A DNA stretch of 31,443 nucleotides from CAUZJO01 sp963580245 (GTDB lineage: Bacteria; Sumerlaeota; Sumerlaeia; MVZB01). A model generated the notes under the pieces. That model worked only from the letters and a program-made list of their open reading frames with translations. It searched no databases and was not told where the DNA came from. Below are positions 17,763 to 25,515 of this stretch, in pieces (position 1 is the first letter of the stretch; each line of letters opens with the position of its first letter). A program made the translations under genes and the position numbers. The DNA lies in NCBI GenBank assembly GCA_963580245.1, contig CAUZJO010000045.1, positions 1 to 31,443 on the forward strand, written 5' to 3'.

Positions 17763-18654
17763 GGAACGCCCGTTACTGAGCGACGGCGCGATGGGAACGC
17801 AGCTCATGCTGGCGGGGCTGGAGCAAGGGGGCTGCGGCGAGGCGTGGAACGTCAACCACCCCGATCGTATCCTGGCGATCCAGCGCAATTACGTCGAGGC
17901 CGGCTCCGATTGCATCATCACCAACACCTTCGGCGGTTCCCGGATCATGCTGAACCGCCATGGCGAGGCCGGTCAGGCGCAGCCGATTAACAAGGCGTCC
18001 GTGGAAATCGCCCGCCAGGCCTTCGGAGATAGGGAAGGCTTCGTCATTGGCGACGTCGGGCCGTTTGGGGGGATCATGGAGCCATATGGCGAGATGCCCG
18101 TCGATGTGGTCCGCGAGGCGATTCATGAACAGGCCAAAGTCCTGGTCGAAGCCGGCGCCGACGCGATCATCGTCGAGACGCAAACCTCGCTCGAAGAACT
18201 CAGCATCGGCATCGAGGCCGCCAAGGCCGCCGGTGCCCCGTGTATCATCGGTTCGATGGCCTTCGACGAGACGCTCGACGGCAGCACGTTCCGCACAATG
18301 ATGGGCGTGGACCCCGAACGGGCCGCCGAGTTCATGGCCGAGAACGGGGCCGATATCGTCGCACTGAACTGCGGCACGGGGATGGACATGACGCGCGGGC
18401 GCGAAGCGGTGCGGCGTTATCGCTCGGCCTGCGGCCTGCCGATCATGGCCCAGCCCAACGCCGGGCTGCCCGAGTTGGAAAACATGCAAGTCGTTTACAA
18501 AGAGACGCCCGAGGAGATGGTCAAGGGCGTTCCGGGTCTTTTGGAAGCGGGGGCGAACATCGTCGGAGGCTGCTGCGGCAGCACCCCCGACCATATCCGG
18601 GCCTTCCGCAAGGTCTTGGATGAATTCATTGCGAAAGGAAAGGTGGAGAACTGA
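17734..18654 (+). CDS. Stand-alone homocysteine S-methyltransferase-type domain protein
   Basis: At 306 residues it equals the N-terminal homocysteine-binding module of MetH (PF02574 TIM barrel) with no other module attached. The zinc-site cysteines are in place: C213 in LNCGTG, and C280 and C281 in GGCCGS. Other family signs are LLSDGAMGTQL at 14-24, TNTFGGSR and AQPNAGLPE. With the separate corrinoid and methyl-THF proteins it would complete methionine synthesis, or it could act on another thiol or methylated substrate. It begins inside the preceding gene (ATG 17734) with GAAGG directly against the start codon, suggesting translational coupling. Its stop overlaps the next start as TGATG. 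Confidence 0.9.
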   Translation: MKKSLLETLKERPLLSDGAMGTQLMLAGLEQGGCGEAWNVNHPDRILAIQRNYVEAGSDCIITNTFGGSRIMLNRHGEAGQAQPINKASVEIARQAFGDREGFVIGDVGPFGGIMEPYGEMPVDVVREAIHEQAKVLVEAGADAIIVETQTSLEELSIGIEAAKAAGAPCIIGSMAFDETLDGSTFRTMMGVDPERAAEFMAENGADIVALNCGTGMDMTRGREAVRRYRSACGLPIMAQPNAGLPELENMQVVYKETPEEMVKGVPGLLEAGANIVGGCCGSTPDHIRAFRKVLDEFIAKGKVEN

Positions 18655-18989
18655 TGAAGGTTAAAATCTGCGAAGAGAACGCGGCGGCGGTCGATAAACT
18701 GCCGCCCAAGACGAAAGACGGTTCGGGCATCGGCGTCCATTACATCGACGCCTATATCAAGCCGCTCAACGTCACGCTCGACGACGGCGCCAAGGTCACG
18801 TGTAAACGCAAGGGACTGAAGATCAACCTGGGCGTGGGGGAGAAGAAAGGCGGGGGCCTGATGCGCCGGCTGGACGTCGGCAAAGAGCCGGTTGTCATGC
18901 TCAAAGCGGCGCTCGAGGAGGCGGCCAAGGAGGCGGAAGTCAAACTCACGATCGAGGACGGCGCGATCTATCTAGACCAATCAGACTGA
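18654..18989 (+). CDS. Unrecognised 111-aa protein ending the C1 operon
   Basis: This is a 111-residue soluble, lysine-rich protein with a single intradomain cysteine pattern (Cys5 and one in KVTCKRKG). The middle has a glycine-rich turn GVGEKKGGGLMRRLDVG at about 61-77, followed by a helix rich in Ala and Glu (KAALEEAAKEAEVK) and a short strand end. I do not recognise a family. The start is fixed by the TGATG overlap with the homocysteine methyltransferase stop, and the codon use matches the operon, so it is very likely expressed. Its position suggests a small subunit or chaperone for one of the methyltransferases; that is only inference from context. Confidence 0.75.
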   Translation: MKVKICEENAAAVDKLPPKTKDGSGIGVHYIDAYIKPLNVTLDDGAKVTCKRKGLKINLGVGEKKGGGLMRRLDVGKEPVVMLKAALEEAAKEAEVKLTIEDGAIYLDQSD

Positions 18990-19000
18990 GTCGCGGCGTT

Positions 19001-19024
19001 TCGTGCTCGTGCTCGTAATCGAAC
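19001..19024 (+). repeat. Dispersed hexamer-repeat element, copy 3
   Basis: TCGTGC twice, then TCGTAA once, TCG and AAC. It is identical to the copy at 4802-4843 except that it has one TCGTAA unit instead of four, as expected from slippage of a shared element. An ACGAGC at 19035-19040 could pair with its GCTCGT. Confidence 0.75.
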
Positions 19025-19120
19025 ATTCCGAAACACGAGCATCAACCCCGGAGCGCATGAAACTCAATCGTATTCTTGAACACGACTTCGAATTTAAGGG
19101 AACCTTTAGAAATCCAGTTT

Positions 19121-19146
19121 GCAGTCGTCCCTACGGGACTCCAATT
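19121..19146. repeat. GTCCC/GGGAC palindromic repeat, copy 1
   Basis: GTCCC (19127-19131), loop TAC, GGGAC (19135-19139), bordered by GCAGTC and CCAATT. A near-identical unit occurs 105 bases downstream. Confidence 0.6.
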
Positions 19147-19225
19147 CGTTATCGGTTTGATTTCCCACCTTCGCTCACTTGCGCGCCGGAGCCTTGGCGG
19201 CGGCGTGAGCTACGGCGGGCTGAAA

Positions 19226-19251
19226 GCAATCGTCCCTGCCGGGACTGAATT
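19226..19251. repeat. GTCCC/GGGAC palindromic repeat, copy 2
   Basis: GTCCC (19232-19236), loop TGCC, GGGAC (19241-19245), with the same GCAATC left flank and AATT right flank as copy 1. Confidence 0.6.
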
Positions 19252-19255
19252 TTTT
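19232..19255 (+). terminator. Possible intrinsic terminator
   Basis: The 5-bp GTCCC/GGGAC stem is followed within four bases by a run of six T. It could end transcription from the C1 operon, although the stem is short and belongs to a repeat. Confidence 0.35.
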
Positions 19256-19293
19256 CGAGGCGCTCTTACATAAGGGAAAACCGTCCCATCCCC

Positions 19294-20736
19294 ATGCTCG
19301 CTCCCATCGAACCGCTCCAACAGGCCGACCTTCCAGAGCGCGCAAAAGCGTTTTGGAAAATGACGGGGCCGGGGGCGGTCTTGGTCGGGTTGTCGCTCGG
19401 CGCGGGGGAGATGGTGATCTGGCCGCTGATCACCGCTGAATATGGCGCGTCGATGATCTGGGCGGCCGTCCTGGGGGTTTTCCTCCAGATGTGGCTCAAT
19501 ATTGAGATCGGCCGCTGGGCAATCGCCACGGGCGAAACCCCATACACCGGTTTCGCCCGCATGTGGAAGGTGTACGCGTACGCGTTCATCTTGCTCAATA
19601 TCGCTGGCTGGCTGCTGCCGGGCTGGGCGCGGATCTCGGGCTCGGCGCTCAAGGCCCTGATTTTCAGTCCCGATCACGACAGTCCCGATTGGCTGTGGAC
19701 CGCCATCACGTTCGCGGGCGTCGCGGCCGTGCTGTTCGGTCCCAAACGCATTTACGCCGCCGTCGAGCGAACGATCTCGGTCCTGATCGTCCTGATCGTG
19801 ATCGGCTTGCTCTATATCGCCGTCAAGATCGCGACGTGGGAGACGATCGCGGAGATGGCGCGGGGCTTGGTGAACTTCGGCCACATCGAGCCGGGTTTTC
19901 CGCATAAGAGCCTTTTTATCGCCGTCGTCTTCGCGGGCGCGGGGGGAACGGCCAATCTGTTTTACGCGTTCTATCTGCGCGACAAACAGATCGGCATGGG
20001 CGCGCGCATCCCGGTGCTGGTCAACCCGATGCGCGACAAACAGGAAAGCGCCATCCAGGCCGGATATATCTTTTCGGAATCCGACGACAACAAGCGGCGC
20101 TTCAGAGACTGGATGAGGTTCGTGGTCCAGGACCAGGTGCTCTATTTCTGGCTGCTCAATACGTTTACCATGCTCCTGTTCATCTTCGGGGCGCTGGCCG
20201 TCTTGCATCCCCAGGGCATCGTGCCCGAACAGGGGCGCTTGATCTGGGACGAGGCGATGATCCTCGCCGACAGCATAGGGCCGTCCGGCCGCTACTTGTT
20301 CCTGATCATCGGCCTGGCCACGCTGTTCAGCACGCAGGTGACGGTCGTGGACGGCCTGGCGCGCTCGTTGGCGGATATTTCGAGTATGAACTTCAAGTTT
20401 GGCCGGCGGATATCGCAGTCCGGCCTCTATTTGTGGCTTGTGGTGGGGATTATCCTGTTCGGGGTCGGCTTGACGGCATTTTTGGAGTACAAGAACATTT
20501 CCGGCCTCGGTTTCCTCTTCAACGCCGCCTATATGGGGGGATTCGCGATGGCACTGTATACGCCCCTGCTGCTGTGGATGAACCTGCGCCATCTGCCCCC
20601 GTCGGCCAGGCCCGGCAAGCTCAATATCGTCATGATGTGCATCGCCACGGTCGTCTATACGGGCTTTGCGCTGTATTGCCTGGGCAGTGAAGTGAGCGCA
20701 TGGCTGGCCCCGGCCGACCCCGCCGCCGGGGGTTGA
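19294..20736 (+). CDS. Second divergent Nramp-like membrane transporter
   Basis: This is a 480-residue protein with about 11 membrane segments. It opens with TGPGAVLVGLSLGAGE at 24-39, the Nramp TM1 region with the metal-binding DPGN replaced by GAGE. The TM6 region reads GAGGTANLFYAFYLRDK (215-231) instead of an MPH-type metal site. It shares the GG(A/T)...YLRDK pattern with the transporter at 4932-6512, so both belong to a subfamily without the metal ligands. The start ATG 19294 has only a distant AAGGGA upstream, and no better in-frame start exists. It lies 83 bases before an MtaA/CmuA-type methyltransferase on the same strand, so an organic methylated substrate is an attractive but unproven cargo. 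Confidence 0.82.
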   Translation: MLAPIEPLQQADLPERAKAFWKMTGPGAVLVGLSLGAGEMVIWPLITAEYGASMIWAAVLGVFLQMWLNIEIGRWAIATGETPYTGFARMWKVYAYAFILLNIAGWLLPGWARISGSALKALIFSPDHDSPDWLWTAITFAGVAAVLFGPKRIYAAVERTISVLIVLIVIGLLYIAVKIATWETIAEMARGLVNFGHIEPGFPHKSLFIAVVFAGAGGTANLFYAFYLRDKQIGMGARIPVLVNPMRDKQESAIQAGYIFSESDDNKRRFRDWMRFVVQDQVLYFWLLNTFTMLLFIFGALAVLHPQGIVPEQGRLIWDEAMILADSIGPSGRYLFLIIGLATLFSTQVTVVDGLARSLADISSMNFKFGRRISQSGLYLWLVVGIILFGVGLTAFLEYKNISGLGFLFNAAYMGGFAMALYTPLLLWMNLRHLPPSARPGKLNIVMMCIATVVYTGFALYCLGSEVSAWLAPADPAAGG

Positions 20737-20819
20737 AAATTTAGATTTCGTTTCACCGCGGGTTTCTGTAAAATGAACGTCTCTGGGTAATAAAATAGGC
20801 TGGGAAAGGATTCAAGGAC

Positions 20820-21929
20820 ATGGCTCAGGAACTTGACAAATGGATCGAGACCGAACTCACGCCCAAGGAGCGCGTCACGCGCGCGATGGAAGGCAAACCG
20901 CTCGATCGGCCCGCGGCGGTCAACCCCACCAGCAACATCAACGTGGACCTGATGAACCTGACGAACTCCCCCTTCCCCGAGGCGCACCGAAATCCCGAAA
21001 CGATGACCAACCTGGCCGAGGCGGGTCATACCATCCTGGGCTTTGACACGATCATGCCCGTCTTTTCGATCATCGCCGAATCCGTGGCCCTTGGCATCCC
21101 CGTGGACTGGATGGAAAAAGACAACTGGGCGACCTGTCGCGGCGTGCTGTGCCACGCGCCCGAGGACCTCAAGTTCCCCAAGGACTGGATCAAGAATGAA
21201 ACGGCCGTGGCCGTTCTCGACTGCCTGAAAGAACTCAAGCGCCGTCATCCCGAGGTCTACATCATCGGCAAGACAATGGGTCCGTGGACGATGGGCTACC
21301 ACTGGTTCGGGACCGAGAATTTCCTGCTCATGAGCTACGACGACCCCGATGCCACGCTCAAGGCGCTGCACATCATGAAAGAGACGACGATCGAGTTCGG
21401 CTTGGCCCAAATGGAAGCAGGGGCCGACGCGCTGACGGTACCCGACCACGCCACGGGCGACCTCGTCAGCGGCGAGTACTACCACAAGTTCCTCTATGAC
21501 CTACACTGCGAACTCTCCGAAGCGATTCCAATCCCGTTGATCATGCATATTTGCGGACGGACGGTCGATCGCATGGGTTGGATCGGGGAGACGGGTTTCG
21601 CGTCGTTCCACTTCGACTCCAAAAACCTGCCCAACGAATCGGTCGAGGCCATCGGCGACGCCAAGAAACTGATCGGCAACATCAACAACCCAACGGTGTT
21701 GTTCACGCGCGGGCCGGAGTTCGCTTATGCCGAAGCCGTGCGCGCGATGAACGCCGGGGTGCGCTGCATCGGCCCCGAATGCGCCGTCCCGCTGATCGCG
21801 CCGACCGAAAACCTCAAGGCGATCGGTCAAGCGGTGCGCGATTACCCGACCCTCTCGGAAGCCAAACGCGCCGAATGGGAGGCGATGGCGCCTGAGTACG
21901 ACATCATGGGCACGGTCATCGAAAAATAA
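20820..21929 (+). CDS. MtaA/CmuA-type corrinoid methyltransferase (URO-D fold)
   Basis: This 369-residue protein of the uroporphyrinogen-decarboxylase superfamily (PF01208) belongs to the methyltransferase branch (MtaA, MtbA, CmuA), not to the haem enzyme. The zinc site His-x-Cys is seen as H243 and C245 in MHICG, and a third ligand C321 lies in GPECAVPL. The NPTSNINVDLMN and GHTILGFDTIMPVFS segments are also typical. Such enzymes move methyl groups between a corrinoid protein and a thiol, or from a methylated substrate. No cobalamin domain is attached, so it needs a corrinoid partner; the only one here is at 11280-11927. AAAGG lies about 10 bases before ATG 20820. A Nramp-like transporter precedes it and a dehydrogenase follows. 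The substrate is unknown. Confidence 0.88.
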   Translation: MAQELDKWIETELTPKERVTRAMEGKPLDRPAAVNPTSNINVDLMNLTNSPFPEAHRNPETMTNLAEAGHTILGFDTIMPVFSIIAESVALGIPVDWMEKDNWATCRGVLCHAPEDLKFPKDWIKNETAVAVLDCLKELKRRHPEVYIIGKTMGPWTMGYHWFGTENFLLMSYDDPDATLKALHIMKETTIEFGLAQMEAGADALTVPDHATGDLVSGEYYHKFLYDLHCELSEAIPIPLIMHICGRTVDRMGWIGETGFASFHFDSKNLPNESVEAIGDAKKLIGNINNPTVLFTRGPEFAYAEAVRAMNAGVRCIGPECAVPLIAPTENLKAIGQAVRDYPTLSEAKRAEWEAMAPEYDIMGTVIEK

Positions 21930-21972
21930 TCGGCCGTCCCCTATCTCACCACCCAGTGACGGGAACGAATCC

Positions 21973-22977
21973 ATGGCTTATCGTGTATTAATCACCGACT
22001 ATGCTTGGCCCACGCTGGATATAGAACGCGAGGTCCTCGCCGAGGCAGGGGGCGAATTGGTCGTCGCCGAAAAGGGGGAGGAAAACGAGTTCGTCGCTCT
22101 GGCACCCGATGTCGATGCGATTCTGGCCTGCTGGAAACGGGTGACGCCGGCCGTCATCGACGCCGCGCCGCGCTGCCAAATCATCACGCGCTACGGCATC
22201 GGCCTGGACAACATCGCCGTCGCTCATGCCACCGAACGAGGCATCCTCGTCACCAATGTCCCCGAGTATTGTTTGCAAGAAGTCTCCGACCACGCCATGG
22301 CCCTGTTGCTTGCCCTGGCCCGCCGCGTGGTGCAGTTCGCGGGCGACACGCGCGCGAGTATCTGGGATGAAAAGCGCGAACAGCGCCGGCCGATCCCCCG
22401 CCTCCAAGGCCAGACGCTCGGCCTGGTCGGCTTTGGCAAGATCGCCCGCACGATGGTCCCCAAAGCCCATGGATTCGGCATGAACGTGATCGCCCATGAT
22501 CCTTTCGTCGACGCCGGTTCGGTGGGGGACGACGTGCGGCTGATACCGAACCTCGAAGACCTGATGCGCGAATCCGATTACGTATCGGTCCACGTCCCGG
22601 CCATCGAACAGACTCGCGACCTGATCAACGCGAAACTGCTGCATCAAATGAAATCGACGGGCTACCTGATCAACACGTGCCGCGGCACGGTGGTCGATGA
22701 AGAGGCCCTGCGCCAAGCGCTCACCGAAGGCTGGATCGCCGGCGCGGGGCTCGACGTCATGAAACAGGAACCGCCCGCTCTCGATCATCCGCTGCTGAAA
22801 TTGGAGAACGTCATCATCACGCCGCACGCGGCCTTTTATTCCGAGACCTCAACCGAAGAACTGCAAAGACAGGCGGCCGGCCACGTCGCCGCCGTCGCCC
22901 GCGGCCAGTTACCCACCAACATCGTCAACCCGGCGGTTCAAGAACGCGAGAATTTCCGGTTCGCGCGCAAGGCGTAG
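21973..22977 (+). CDS. CtBP-type D-2-hydroxyacid dehydrogenase
   Basis: This 334-residue NAD-dependent dehydrogenase is of the phosphoglycerate-dehydrogenase/C-terminal-binding-protein type. Catalytic residues are R237 (TCRGTVV), E266 (MKQEPP) and H285 (TPHAAFYS). The nucleotide-binding GFGKIA lies at 153-158, and the CtBP-like PEYCLQEVSDHAMALLL stretch at 97-113. It oxidises or reduces a 2-hydroxy/2-keto acid; the exact substrate cannot be read from sequence. It starts 43 bases after the MtaA-like gene with GGGAACG upstream and is probably co-transcribed with it, so it may process the product left after demethylation. It has no ACT regulatory domain, so a serine-biosynthetic SerA role is less likely. 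Confidence 0.88.
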   Translation: MAYRVLITDYAWPTLDIEREVLAEAGGELVVAEKGEENEFVALAPDVDAILACWKRVTPAVIDAAPRCQIITRYGIGLDNIAVAHATERGILVTNVPEYCLQEVSDHAMALLLALARRVVQFAGDTRASIWDEKREQRRPIPRLQGQTLGLVGFGKIARTMVPKAHGFGMNVIAHDPFVDAGSVGDDVRLIPNLEDLMRESDYVSVHVPAIEQTRDLINAKLLHQMKSTGYLINTCRGTVVDEEALRQALTEGWIAGAGLDVMKQEPPALDHPLLKLENVIITPHAAFYSETSTEELQRQAAGHVAAVARGQLPTNIVNPAVQERENFRFARKA

Positions 22978-22980
22978 TTT

Positions 22981-23016
22981 GGCGCACGGGACGGAGCCGA
23001 AACGGCTCAACGCGCC
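22981..23016. terminator. Hairpin between convergent genes, possible bidirectional terminator
   Basis: A perfect 6-bp stem GAGCCG/CGGCTC (22994-22999 and 23003-23008) with an AAA loop is enclosed by GGCGC and GCGCC. It sits exactly where the + strand dehydrogenase and the minus-strand SDR converge, and overlaps the SDR stop. There is no long T-tract. Confidence 0.45.
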
Positions 23017-23720
23017 GGGCGGCGTAGCGGGCGGATCTCCAACTGACTGATGCAGTTGCCCGCAGAGGTCCGCAGAACGGCGCGGCACGCCTCGCCGACC
23101 TCCTCGGGCTGGACCTTCCAGGACGTGTCCGTATCGGGACCGCGGCGATGTGAGGCCGAATCGACCGAACCGGGGAAGACGGTCGTGACCTTGATGCCGA
23201 AATCGCGGACCTCGTGCAGCAGCGATTCCGAAAAACCCGTCACCGCATACTTCGACGCCGCGTAGCCGCTCCCCCCCGGCAGCGGAACCTTCCCCGAGAT
23301 CGACGAGATATTGATGACATGCCCGCGCCCCTGGGCCTTGAGCCGCGGCAGGACCGCGCGCGTGGCATGGAACAGGCCGCTGACGTTGGTATCGATCATC
23401 GCGCGCCATTCCTCGAGCGACAGCGTCCACACGTCTTTGCGAATGACCAGCCCGGCGTTGTTGATCAGACCATCGACGCCGCCCATCGCCTCGGCGAGTT
23501 GATTGATCGCCCGTTCGGTCGCCTCGGCGTCGCGCAAGTCGCACGGGGCGACGGCATACGCGGCGTCTTCGTTGGATCGCTTGGCGTTTAACTCCATGCG
23601 CAATTCTTCGAGCTTATCGCCCGACCGAGCCAGCAACCCAAGCGAAAACCCATCGGCGGCCAACGCCGTCGCAATCCCCCAACCGATCCCCATGCTCGCG
23701 CCGGTAATGATGATTTTCAT
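23007..23720 (-). CDS. Short-chain dehydrogenase/reductase (SDR)
   Basis: This 237-residue classical SDR has the cofactor motif TGASMGIG at 6-13, NNAG at 87-90, and the active-site set N112, S140, Y153 and K157 (YAASK). No acidic residue beyond the LLARS strand clearly fixes NAD against NADP. It oxidises or reduces an alcohol/carbonyl substrate that cannot be named. The start is the ATG whose complement lies at 23718-23720, preceded by GGGAG; a longer in-frame start would put 18 residues of atypical sequence before the Rossmann strand. It is the last gene of a minus-strand series, about 235 bases after the membrane protein, so it may have its own promoter. Confidence 0.88.
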   Translation of the reverse strand: MKIIITGASMGIGWGIATALAADGFSLGLLARSGDKLEELRMELNAKRSNEDAAYAVAPCDLRDAEATERAINQLAEAMGGVDGLINNAGLVIRKDVWTLSLEEWRAMIDTNVSGLFHATRAVLPRLKAQGRGHVINISSISGKVPLPGGSGYAASKYAVTGFSESLLHEVRDFGIKVTTVFPGSVDSASHRRGPDTDTSWKVQPEEVGEACRAVLRTSAGNCISQLEIRPLRRPAR

Positions 23721-23955
23721 TTGTTTTCTCCCGATGAATACTGTCGTTTCATCACGATCCAGTTTAGTTCCCACTTGCCTTCTGTTTAAGGCTCAAGCTA
23801 ATGTAAACCCTGATTGAGGAAATGGCACGGGAATCGAGACGCAGTTCGCCCTTGGCTTGCTGACTACTCCAGGCGTGCAATGATGGTAGGCTGATCGATT
23901 CTTGTTCCACTGAGGCTGCTGATCGCAATCGCAAGTTAGAGTCAGGCCGGGCCTC

Positions 23956-24852
23956 TTACGATTCAGCGGCCTGCAACCTCAGGATCGCTTCGACGTTTCC
24001 GTATAGATGGTTTATGCAGGAGTCTGTGTTGCGGCGGATGAGGGCCGAGACCGACAAGCCGATCAGCCAACCGGCGCCGGCCGCGAACGGACCGCCGGCC
24101 GGGGCGGGGAAGAGATGCAAGGTCACCGTTATGGCGAGGACCAGGATAAGGGCCACCAGAGCGAGCGGAACGGCGAGAATGATCAGGAAGAATGACTTCG
24201 CGGTGAATTCCTGGAGTTGATAGGTGAAGCTTGATGATTGTTCGCCTCGTTCAAGAAACCGCCGGTGGAGAAGGAATTTGAAGTCGAGAATGGGCACGAC
24301 ATGGTATGGATAAGCGCGCACGGCGCCCAGGGTGAGAAAGACTACAAACAGGCCCAGTGAGCACCAGTGCGTGGAACCGGCGTCCAGCCAGAAATAGCCG
24401 GAGGCACAGAACATACCAACGCCCCACAGAAGGGAAGTTTGCCGAAGATAACCGCGCCGCGCGACCAGCACGCCCCACAGACCGGCGACGTAATCATCGG
24501 GCGTCAAGAGAGTCAGGAGAACGTGCGGGATCAGGGCTGAGCGAATGCACCAGTTTTCGGTCCCCAGCGTCGGGACAACTTGCAACCAAAAGAGCGTGAG
24601 AAAGAAGAGCGAGGCGCCAATGATATCATCGGGCGCGGAACGAAGTAAAATGAGCACGATCAGTGCTCCGATAAGTAAAATCAGCACCAGGCGAGGACCG
24701 ACGCGCCGCGAAGTGATCCGGCCCAATCGGAAGATGGCATTGTCTTCGAGATTGCGCAGGCACGGCTCTCGGGCCATCGCCTCGGCAGTGGGTAAATCGG
24801 ACGCGGTGATTTCCCATCGTGATTTGGTGGGGATTGAAGGTCTCCAAATCAT
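23956..24852 (-). CDS. Unknown multi-pass membrane protein
   Basis: This 298-residue protein starts with about 50 hydrophilic residues and then has roughly seven hydrophobic segments (around residues 54-72, 79-94, 104-128, 137-155, 160-178, 220-246 and 254-270). A PYHVVPILDFKFLLHRRFLERGE stretch lies in a cytoplasmic-looking loop. I do not recognise a family. It follows mobA by 18 bases on the minus strand, so it may be in the formate-dehydrogenase operon and could be a membrane anchor or an unrelated passenger; neither is supported by motifs. AAGGT lies close before the ATG. Codon use is slightly less GC-rich than in the formate dehydrogenase genes. Confidence 0.65.
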   Translation of the reverse strand: MIWRPSIPTKSRWEITASDLPTAEAMAREPCLRNLEDNAIFRLGRITSRRVGPRLVLILLIGALIVLILLRSAPDDIIGASLFFLTLFWLQVVPTLGTENWCIRSALIPHVLLTLLTPDDYVAGLWGVLVARRGYLRQTSLLWGVGMFCASGYFWLDAGSTHWCSLGLFVVFLTLGAVRAYPYHVVPILDFKFLLHRRFLERGEQSSSFTYQLQEFTAKSFFLIILAVPLALVALILVLAITVTLHLFPAPAGGPFAAGAGWLIGLSVSALIRRNTDSCINHLYGNVEAILRLQAAES

Positions 24853-24870
24853 CTACCTTTGTCTCATTAG

Positions 24871-25506
24871 TCAAGCCCTCGACGAATCGCCCGACCCGGA
24901 GACCACACCTTCATCTATTAGCTGACTCATCGAATTGAAGCTCTGGATCTGTTGGGCATGATCATCGGGCACGGTGAGCCATTCAACGTTTGAATTCCGG
25001 ACGAGTTCACGGACGGAGAGGTCTTCATGAGCCACGGCTCGTTGAATATGACCCAGCCACTGAGCGGGTAACGCGCAGGGGAATGGATCGAGTCGCGTGC
25101 CTGATTCGGTGATAATGAATTTCGGTAAACTTGACGGCGATTCAGCCAAGGTCATTAGGAGTTGCGGCCTCAGCAGCGGCTGATCGCAGGTCGCGATCAG
25201 GTAACGCTCAGCCAAGCCCGACACCAGCAACGCCTCCAACCCCGCCAGCGGCCCCAGGCCCGGATGCAGATCGGGCAGGTGGATGAGATCGGGTTTCTCG
25301 TTGACCGGATAGCCTTCGCACGCGCCGACGATCGCGATCTTTGGGCATATCACGCGTATCGCGTCGATGACGTGCTCAATCATCGGCCGCCCGTCGGCCA
25401 GGCGGATGGCTTCCTTGGGCGCGCCCATGCGCCGACTGCGGCCACCGGCGAGGATCGCTCCCATGAGCGGCGCGGGGGTGGGGGGCCGGGCGGTTGCGGG
25501 GGTCAT
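24871..25506 (-). CDS. mobA: Molybdenum cofactor guanylyltransferase
   Basis: MobA attaches GMP from GTP to molybdopterin to form the guanine-dinucleotide cofactor used by formate dehydrogenases. The 211-residue protein has the nucleotidyltransferase signature LAGGRSRRMG at 19-28 with Lys31, the GPLAGLEALL segment and the metal-binding DQP at 108-110. A second Met at residue 15 could be the true start; neither has a strong ribosome site. It starts 9 bases after the formate dehydrogenase catalytic gene and almost certainly supplies its cofactor. The last 30 residues are more divergent than the core. Confidence 0.9.
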   Translation of the reverse strand: MTPATARPPTPAPLMGAILAGGRSRRMGAPKEAIRLADGRPMIEHVIDAIRVICPKIAIVGACEGYPVNEKPDLIHLPDLHPGLGPLAGLEALLVSGLAERYLIATCDQPLLRPQLLMTLAESPSSLPKFIITESGTRLDPFPCALPAQWLGHIQRAVAHEDLSVRELVRNSNVEWLTVPDDHAQQIQSFNSMSQLIDEGVVSGSGDSSRA

Positions 25507-25515
25507 GCGAGGGTG

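Larger units (their letters stand above)
18990..19293. other. Repeat-rich gap between operon and transporter
   Basis: This 304-base gap holds copy 3 of the hexamer-repeat element, two copies of a GTCCC/GGGAC palindromic repeat about 105 bases apart, and no protein with convincing features. Short frames that cross it owe their reading to the repeats. Confidence 0.6.

Noticed and set aside
19003..19273. Short coding frames across the repeat-rich gap
   Set aside because: Their sequence derives from the palindromic repeats and hexamers and has no ribosome site or family resemblance.
19210..20592. 460-codon minus-strand frame opposite the second Nramp-like gene
   Set aside because: Highly charged, repetitive His/Asp/Gln composition opposite a clear membrane protein.
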